A DNA stretch of 64,000 nucleotides from Macrolepiota albuminosa (lineage: Eukaryota > Basidiomycota > Agaricomycetes > Agaricales > Agaricaceae): assembly GCA_027475525.1 (NCBI GenBank), contig JAMWFC010000005.1:1670803-1734802 (forward strand). Direction: 5' to 3'. The stretch's first letter is position 1. Every line of letters starts with the position of its first letter. A program made the translations under genes and the position numbers. The notes under the pieces are model-generated. The model was not told the origin of the DNA and searched no databases. It worked only from the letters and a program-made list of their open reading frames with translations. This document shows positions 57,227 to 64,000 of the stretch, piece after piece.

Positions 57227-60200
57227 ATGTCTGCATTGTCAAGCACCGTTTGTTCTATAACGTCCAATCCAGACATATCTGGCATCGGTGTACGAGTTGC
57301 AGTCTATGTTCAGAATTTTTTCAGCTTTGTGCCAGCAGTCGCAGCCCTTAGGGACGGCAAGGTTACATTTACTGAGCTTGAAAGCTTGGAGGCTCAGTCC
57401 ACTGCCATACTCATCACTGCTCTGGCCATTCTCATCTCGACTATCATCCAGGCTCACAGAGACAACGGCATTACAAATTATCATGCTTCAATTGTACTGA
57501 ACCTTAGCTGGATGAACAATACCAATATGTTCATCTATCTCTTTCTATATGCATTCCGAAGAGCACATCTCACACCACAACAGAGAAAGGATGAAGATGG
57601 ATCCCTGAAAGATGTTGAGTGGGTTGCTAGAATGCCTCGCCGTTGGTGCCTTAGTTGGGCGATCAAGGCCTTGAAGGGTCTCTGCTTTTCAGTAAACAAG
57701 GAGGGAGCAAAGAACAAACCACATGGGAAGGAAATTTTGTGTCAGAAAAACATCCTGGAGGTGGACCAAGAGACTGGAAATCTAGATTCGAGGGTCCATG
57801 GAGGTCAAATGAAACAACCACCTCAGCAGTTGCTATGGGCTGAGACAAAAATATTGCTGAAGAACCCTGTCATCATCATTGGCTCTTTGCATTTAACATT
57901 CATGGCTGCTATTGGCATCTGGTTTTGGAGCCATCCATCCACTTTTGGAAGCTCAGATCCATGCTTCTTATCAAAAGTAACAATTGTTGTCTTGGGTATA
58001 GAGGTACCACTTGGATCAGGTCCATTGAGAACATGGTCCATTTTAGTTTACAGCATTTTATTACCTCCATTTTTAAACCTCATCATACCCACATTCTTCT
58101 TTGCAGCTTTTCTTCTCTTCAAAGGCAAAAGTCAAGGATACTTTATTGAACAATATCAAGTAATAATGGGATTAGCAAGTCTTGGCCTGATTGAAGCTAT
58201 AATGCTCATTGATACTGAAGTAACCTTGGCAAGAAATAGGCACCTGGTTGAGTCAGGAGAAAATAGCTGGACATTTGGTCAGACTCTTGCTCTCCTTGTT
58301 CTTCTTGTCCCTTCCCGTGATCTACTTCAATCAATCTTTGATCAAGGTGCTCGAAAACAAAGAAGGCGTCTTTTTCTTAGTGCAGTCAATGGGGCTAAGG
58401 GAATGGTCCAGGTTTTGCTTGACCTTGGAGCAGATAAACGTGATCTTAGTAAGCATATTATTAGAATATAAATCATAACAGGTCTAACTATTGTAATTTA
58501 AACAGATGCACTACTTCGGAATAGATCTAAAGAGGGAGATTGGGAAATGATGAAACTATTATATGAAAATGGTGCCAATCCAGATGAACCAAGTATGTTG
58601 TCAGCATATGCATGACATCTAGTACTAATAAAAAATTGATGGCAGACCAGCATGGAGAAACTGCCTATGTTTTAGCCACAAGGCAGGAACACAAAAATGC
58701 TATACATGTCTTTGTTGGGCAGGACATACATGTGAACAAAACAGGTTATGTGTATTTTGCATCCATTTTCATAATAAGTCCTAATTGGTTCTGGTTACAG
58801 ATATAGATAGGCAAATTTATCTGGCTGCAGCATTAAAGTATACAGTTTCAACCAAGTTTCTCCTTCAAAATCATGCAAGTAAGGTGGGAAAAGAGAAAAA
58901 AGAGTCTCTAGCACTTCATCTTGCAGTAATGGAAGGTGTGAATAACACTGTCAGATTTCTGCTTGAGCACAATGTAGATTTACATGTCAAGGGTGATGTA
59001 TATTGTGTAAGCAATCTTTACAAAGCTGATACCATTCCTGTAGATAAAGATGGGCAGACTGCACTCTTTTTAGCAGCAAGGAAGGGAAATAATGATGTTG
59101 TCAAGCTTCTCCTTGAATATGGTGCAGAAATTGATGCCCAAGGTGAGGTACATCTTAAAATCAACTTCTACAATGCTCAAACTCTTCCAGACAACTTTGG
59201 AAGGGCACCACTTCATTCAGCAGCACAGAGTGGACATGAGAATACTGTCAAGCTACTTCTTCAGCAACAAGCAAATGTAGATATTAAAAGTGAGGTGTCA
59301 AAACCAGGTATTTTGCAGAATTAACAATGTCTTGCCAGATAATTGGAATGAAACTGCTCTTCACATTGCAGGATCAGAAGGGCATGAAGGCATTGCCAAG
59401 GTTCTACTCCAATATGTAGATATACATGCTGAAAGTGGGGATTTGTTAGGTTAGCTTTTGAAGGACTGATTAAACTGCTTTTCAGACATATATGGACAAA
59501 CTGTACTTCATCGAGCAGCATATAATGGGCATGAAAATATTGTTCACCTTTTTCTTGAGAAAAATGCAGATATAAATGCCAAAGGTGTGCTCATGAGTAA
59601 AACCCACTTTAGAACCTGATCATGTTTTTTTTTCAGATGAGAAGCAGCAGACTCCTCTTCATTTAGCAGCATGGAAAGGGAAAAAAAGTACTGTGGAGCT
59701 TCTTCTTGATTGGAATGCAAATGTGCATGTCCAAGGTAAGGTGTTTTTAAAATTAATTTCTGTTTAGCTTATAGCATTTTCACAGATGTGAATGGGCAAA
59801 CTGCTCTCCATTTGGCAGCATCTGAAGGGCATCAAGAAAATGTCAACCTTCTTCTTGAATATAAAGTAGATATAAATGTAAAAAGTGAGATTTGTGTCTA
59901 TTGTAGCATGCTTGTATATCACAATTATTTCTACAGACAAAGAAGGACAAACTGCACTCCATGTTGCAGCAAAAAAAGGGCATCTTAATAGTGTCAAACT
60001 TCTTCTTTTGCATAATGCAGATGTAGATGTCAAAGGTAAAGTGTACATCAAGATCTAGATTTTATAGAAGAGTTTATGTTCTTGCAGACAAAAATGAACA
60101 GACTGCACTTCATTTGACAGTACCAAATCCATTCATGGGGTTTGTAGATGAAGAGCCTGAAATTGTCAAAATTCTTCTTGAGCACAATGCAGATATACAT

Positions 60201-60648
60201 GCTAAAGGTGAAGTGCTTGATATACTTGGTAATTACACAAACATATGAGTTTCTACAGACAAGAATCAACAAACTGTATTGCATGTGGCAACTGATGCTG
60301 GACATAAAGACATTGTTGAGCTCCTCCTTCAGCACAATGCAAATGTGCATGCTCAAGGTAAAGTATCTATCTGATCAAGTATTACAGAAAAATTAATAAT
60401 GTTGCTGCAGATGAGCACAGGCAGACTCCTCTCCATTTAGCAGCTGCAAAAGGGAAAAAAGCCCTCCTTGAGCTTCTTCTTGAGCATAAAGCAGATATGC
60501 ATACCAAAAGTGAGCAATATATTGAGGTTTAGGCATCTTTTTTTTTTCAAACTTTGATTTCTCAGATAAAGAAGGACACACTGCCCTTGATTTGGCCAGA
60601 CTGCAAAAATATCAATATATTGTGGATGTTTTTGAAACATATAGGTAG
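57227..60648 (+). CDS. Polytopic membrane protein with ~16 ankyrin repeats (copy 6)
   Basis: Fifteen exons, all phase 1: 57227-58448, 58506-58592, 58646-58744, 58801-58992, 59044-59142, 59191-59289, 59339-59434, 59486-59584, 59637-59735, 59786-59884, 59937-60035, 60088-60207, 60259-60357, 60411-60509, 60566-60648; 896 residues. It is a close sister of copy 3 (same exon lengths; the last exon is shorter and ends VFETYR). The membrane domain has the same seven or so hydrophobic stretches, and the ANK repeats show the D-x-x-G-x-T-x-L-H-x-A pattern. The 12th exon repeat is long (40 residues) because of an insertion (PNPFMGFVDEEPE) in the loop. Changes relative to copy 3 are scattered and conservative, and I see no lesions. 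Confidence 0.85.
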
Positions 60649-62955
60649 GAGTAAATTGGCATTGATATTATTCCTTCATTTATTATAAGTTTCAGTTGAT
60701 GAACAGCATACTGCTCTTGACTTGGACATGGTTAAGAGTAAATTGTAGATTTGTGTAGTCATATAAATAGACACTGATGATACCTAAATTGAGCTAAGTG
60801 TACTATTACTAGTACAGCTACTGAGTCAATATTGCTTTGAGTGTGCTAAATGTTTGAGGGAGTCCTGAATAGGTCTCAGAGAATGCATAGTAGGCAAGAG
60901 GTAGGTGGCAAGGAAAGTAGGTAGTTGGAGGCACTTATGTAAGGCTCTAAACATAGCAAGAAAGCACTAAAGGCACTAAAAAAAGGTGCTAAGAGGCACA
61001 GAGAAGAAGCATTAAGAGGCACTCAAAAAAAGTATCAAGAGACACTGAAAAAAAGTGCTAAGAGGTACTGAAAAGAAGCACCAAGAGGTGCTAAGGATGA
61101 GCACTAAGAGGCACTGAAAAGAAGTGCTAAGAGGTTATTCTTGATTGACTGATGGCAAGTATCTGTGTATAACTATGGAGTGCAAGTAGCAAGAGGCTTT
61201 GCCATTGGATAAGCAAGGTGTCAACAGAGGCACTAAGTATAGATAATGCTATAAAAAGTGGTCTCAGACTAATTGGAGGCTCTAGCTGCAAGTCATTAGT
61301 GTATAAATATGCAAAAATTAGCTCCTGAAGTACTAAGGCATGCATGCTGCTCTAGGTGATATCAATGTGGTAAGGTGAGGTGCTTATATTGGCACTATCT
61401 GCAGACATTTATAATGAGTGCTCATCAACACTATTACAATTTTGTATTCACTTTTAAAACATGCTGTACATTTCAGAGCATCCTTCTAAGTATATCTATC
61501 TGTTCAAGAACCCCTCAGGCAATTCCATTTTAGAAGAAAGTGAATGAAAGAAAATGAGTGAAAGTTCAAATATTGATCTATGAAAGACTAGTGCATTGAA
61601 GTGTGTTTGAGAAGGAAGAATCATTATAGCAAGGAAGAGATGATAAGTAGATAAAGCTGGTAGATAAAGTCAATGAGTCTCATTGTAGGCAAAATGATAT
61701 GGACATAAAACATAGACTATAAGCTATGAAACATATATCATGAGCTTAGTTGGGGCATGATAAAGAATTACAAGTGCAATATCCAGTTGATTGAATTCTT
61801 ACCTTCCTGACAGTCTACTTCTTCAAAAAATTTAAACAAAAGATGGTGTTAATTTAATTATTAATCTTTGCAAGGCAGATTAAATGAGATGAGATGATTT
61901 AAATGTCAGAAACAAACTTACCTGCATGCAAAACATGCATGTTAAGAATTTGCAAAATTTTATTGCAACTTAACTTCCTATTTGTTGCACATATTGTGGA
62001 TGTGTTGATAAGTCTCTTGACATTCTAACTGGGCCAATTCACATTATAATTGGGGTCTTGTTACCTTGAAGATGTCAAAAGCAGGTCAGAAAGGCTGGCC
62101 TGTCTGCCATGAGGGCACAAAAAAGAGACAGAGTATGGTTTTTGAATGAAGTGGCTGTGCAATCACAGGAATTTCTTTTCTCTGCAACAGCCACCTGCTA
62201 TTTCATTTTCACCACCTTCCTGTACTTGTTCTGTTTGCAAATTAATTTTCTTAATGTAATATTTTGTACTCAAGTGTTTCTTATTGTTTAAATCATGATC
62301 ACACTTATGGTTGACTCTTATATAAAAGTAACATCAGACTTCAGAACAAAGAAACATAGGTTCACCAGAGAAGCTTTTGCTCATAAAAGAGAAGGAATGT
62401 CAGAGGCTGCAAAATTTTTATCTAATCTATAGTTAACAGCTTTAATTCAAAATGTAGAAAAGCAATCTGAAAAGCAGAGCATAAAAAAAGAGAAGCAGAG
62501 GGGAGAGCAGATTGGTATGGTAGAAACTAGTGAGCCATAAATAGAATTGAGTACATACACTAATACACTTTGGATCTCCCTCTGCCAGGCTGTGTGACTG
62601 AGCCATAGCCTCCAGAGGTCACCCTTACACTCTTTGTTTCTTCTCATGCTTGCTATTTCCATTTTTCTTTGTGCTTGCTTCTGTGAATACTTATCTAGCA
62701 TGTACTACATTGACTGACATGCACTCCACAACTTGACAAACACCAAGTCTCATCAAGAAACTCCACTTTTGACTCAACCTTTATGTTATATATTTTGACT
62801 CTATAAACTCTAGAGCAATCTGTTTAATCCCAAACCTGCTTATTTCAATTTTTCATGCCTCAAAACACATTCTGGAGCACATGTAGTTTAGCACTCAAGT
62901 CTGCTTATAAGAGCATTGCTTTAATGGAAAGGCCCCCAGAACCTGACAGGGTAGA
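60649..62955. other. CpG-poor spacer; no genes seen
   Basis: Homologous to pieces of 33091-37345, lacking the retroposon and about 1.4 kb found at 34220-35610. Almost no CpG. The 60-codon frame at 62109 is shared with 36504 but is not otherwise supported. Confidence 0.55.
60958..61134. repeat. ~20-22 bp degenerate minisatellite
   Basis: About eight units of the type AAGTGCTAAGAGGCACTGAA with 1-4 differences each. Confidence 0.75.
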
Positions 62956-63466
62956 TGTCAGGGGACTCCTTATTTCTTCCTTCTTTCACTCCTTATTCCT
63001 TCACTCTCCTTTCATTCATTTCCTTATTTCTTCTATCATTCTCTCATTTTGCTGTTTCTATTCTCTCAATACTATCTGTTAGTACTATTTTCAACCTTTG
63101 AGGTGCTCTGGTTCTTTAGCTATCATTCAGACAAGTGTGGGCCCTTCAGCACTGCTTCCAGACTGCTTATATAAGCTGGAGTTTGACTTCTAAAGTCCAG
63201 AGTTTTCCTGCCTTGTTTGCACAGTTGTTTGGTTAGTCAATTTTTGAGTTTTTAAGGTTTTGTTGTACTGTACAGTTGTTTCCCATGCTTCAGAAGCCCC
63301 AGAAGCATCCAACCTGGCATAGGGAATCCCTAGACTTGTTCTCTTTGGATCTCCCTCTGCCAGGTGAGTAGTTATTATGATATTGTCAGTACATACTCTA
63401 ATACACTTTGGATCTCTCTCTGCCAGCTATGTGACTGAGCCACAGCCTCTAGAGGTTGCCCTTACA
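62956..63466 (-). mobile_element. Solo LTR, 511 bp, with 5 bp target duplication
   Basis: Absent from the sister spacer at about 37350. Flanked by GTAGA on both sides (62951-62955 and 63467-63471). Ends are TGTCAGGGG...CCCTTACA, an imperfect inverted repeat. The plus strand has TATATAAG near 63169. The 3' 90 bp resemble 62540-62627 and 36930-37011, so older copies of the same LTR family lie in the spacer. Which strand is sense is not certain. Confidence 0.8.
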
Positions 63467-63471
63467 GTAGA

Positions 63472-63938
63472 TTGCAGTTGGGCTGGCTCCATGATGACTC
63501 ATCAGTTTGTTGGATTAGCTAAAGAGTTGCTGATTTACTGGAGTGGTCCTAAAATAGCAGGAGAGGGCTAGATTTTAGAAGTGTAGTCACATAGTTGTAT
63601 GAATCAAAACAGAGGTTCTTTGAACATCAGAAACAACTTACACTATTGGAGAGCTAGATGCAAAAGAAGAAACCAAGGAAGAAGTTAGAAATAAGCTAAA
63701 AGTAGCAGTAGCATATAGGATTGAGATGGATTGCCTTGCTACTAACAAAAAGAAATAGCTTGGTAAGAAATTTCTAGATACAGAGGTTCATCACTGTAAA
63801 CTGTCTGCATTCTATTTGCAATACTATACAAAAAAAGAAGAAAAAGCTCTAAAATATATAGCATACTAAAAAGTAAACACAAGATTATCAAATGCAATTA
63901 GATAGTGTTTGCTTAAAGTATTAAGACCAGTTTAGCTC
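63472..63938. other. CpG-poor spacer, right part
   Basis: Continues homology to about 37355-37800, then jumps to 38960. No gene seen. Confidence 0.5.
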
Positions 63939-64000
63939 TTACTTGTGTACACCATTCTTTGCATAATGCACAAAAACTTCCACAATATGCTGATGTCTCT
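63939..64000 (-). pseudogene. Start of another minus-strand ANK gene or relic (partial)
   Basis: Last 62 bases match the 3' end of the ANK relic at 38982-39045 (TTACTTGTGTAC-CCATTCTTTG on the plus strand, encoding ...VHK-stop). The gene or relic continues beyond the window. Confidence 0.65.

Noticed and set aside
1..64000. tRNA, rRNA or other structured RNA genes
   Set aside because: I looked for T-loop GGTTCGAATCC-like words with partner stems and found none convincing; a covariance-model scan would be needed to exclude them.

Overview
This window is eukaryotic nuclear DNA, most likely from a mushroom-forming basidiomycete (Agaricomycetes). The evidence is short phase-consistent GT-AG introns of about 45-60 nt, a two-exon carnitine acetyltransferase, a Tnp2/Plavaka-type transposase with the zinc motifs and companion genes typical of agaricomycetes, a BTB/POZ gene, and a multi-span membrane domain family that is abundant in this group.

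The locus is a nest of segmental duplications built from a few units: (a) carnitine O-acetyltransferase (CAT), one full gene at 14234-16173, a 3' end at 1-93, a 5'-truncated pseudogene at about 48155-49350 and a decayed fragment at 25350-25788; (b) a large gene family with an N-terminal polytopic membrane domain followed by about 16 ankyrin (ANK) repeats. There are six gene-sized copies: minus strand at 9096-12579, 21320-24738, 40732-43756 and 51190-54620; plus strand at 29655-33090 and 57227-60648. There is also one relic at 38982-40411, one running off the right edge from 63939, and a single-exon fossil at 47191-47250. Copies at 29655, 57227 and 51190 look intact; the others carry frameshifts or deletions. 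(c) Repeated modules of unknown function (called M and P here) that fill the gaps. The block at about 7694-14185 is a near copy of about 49815-56250.

The left end holds a roughly 7.2 kb DNA transposon (500-7686) inserted in one of these duplicated units. The other unit still has the empty site. It carries four spliced genes: a small Thr/Pro-rich protein, a 1039-residue Tnp2/Plavaka-like transposase, a companion protein with an in-frame 144 bp tandem repeat, and a 91-residue HMG-box-like protein.

The most striking feature is the ANK family architecture. After a long membrane-domain exon, nearly every 33-residue ANK repeat sits in its own 99-nt exon, all introns are phase 1, and the intron falls just before the first Asp/Asn of each repeat. 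Exons can therefore be gained, lost or skipped without breaking frame. The ANK exons and the long AT-rich spacers (33-43 kb, 60.6-64 kb) are almost free of CpG, whereas the promoters, CAT genes and BTB gene are CpG-rich. Related spacer copies differ by CpG to TpG/CpA changes, which points to methylation-driven decay or a RIP-like process.

Single-copy-looking genes are few: the CAT gene, a secreted DUF4430-like protein (17919-18711, minus) and a BTB/POZ protein (47452-48258) whose 3' end is fused onto CAT sequence. Other mobile DNA includes a poly(A) retroposon with a 16 bp target duplication (33160-33831), a solo LTR with a 5 bp duplication (62956-63466), two weaker LTR candidates and a possible TIR element (25858-27102).
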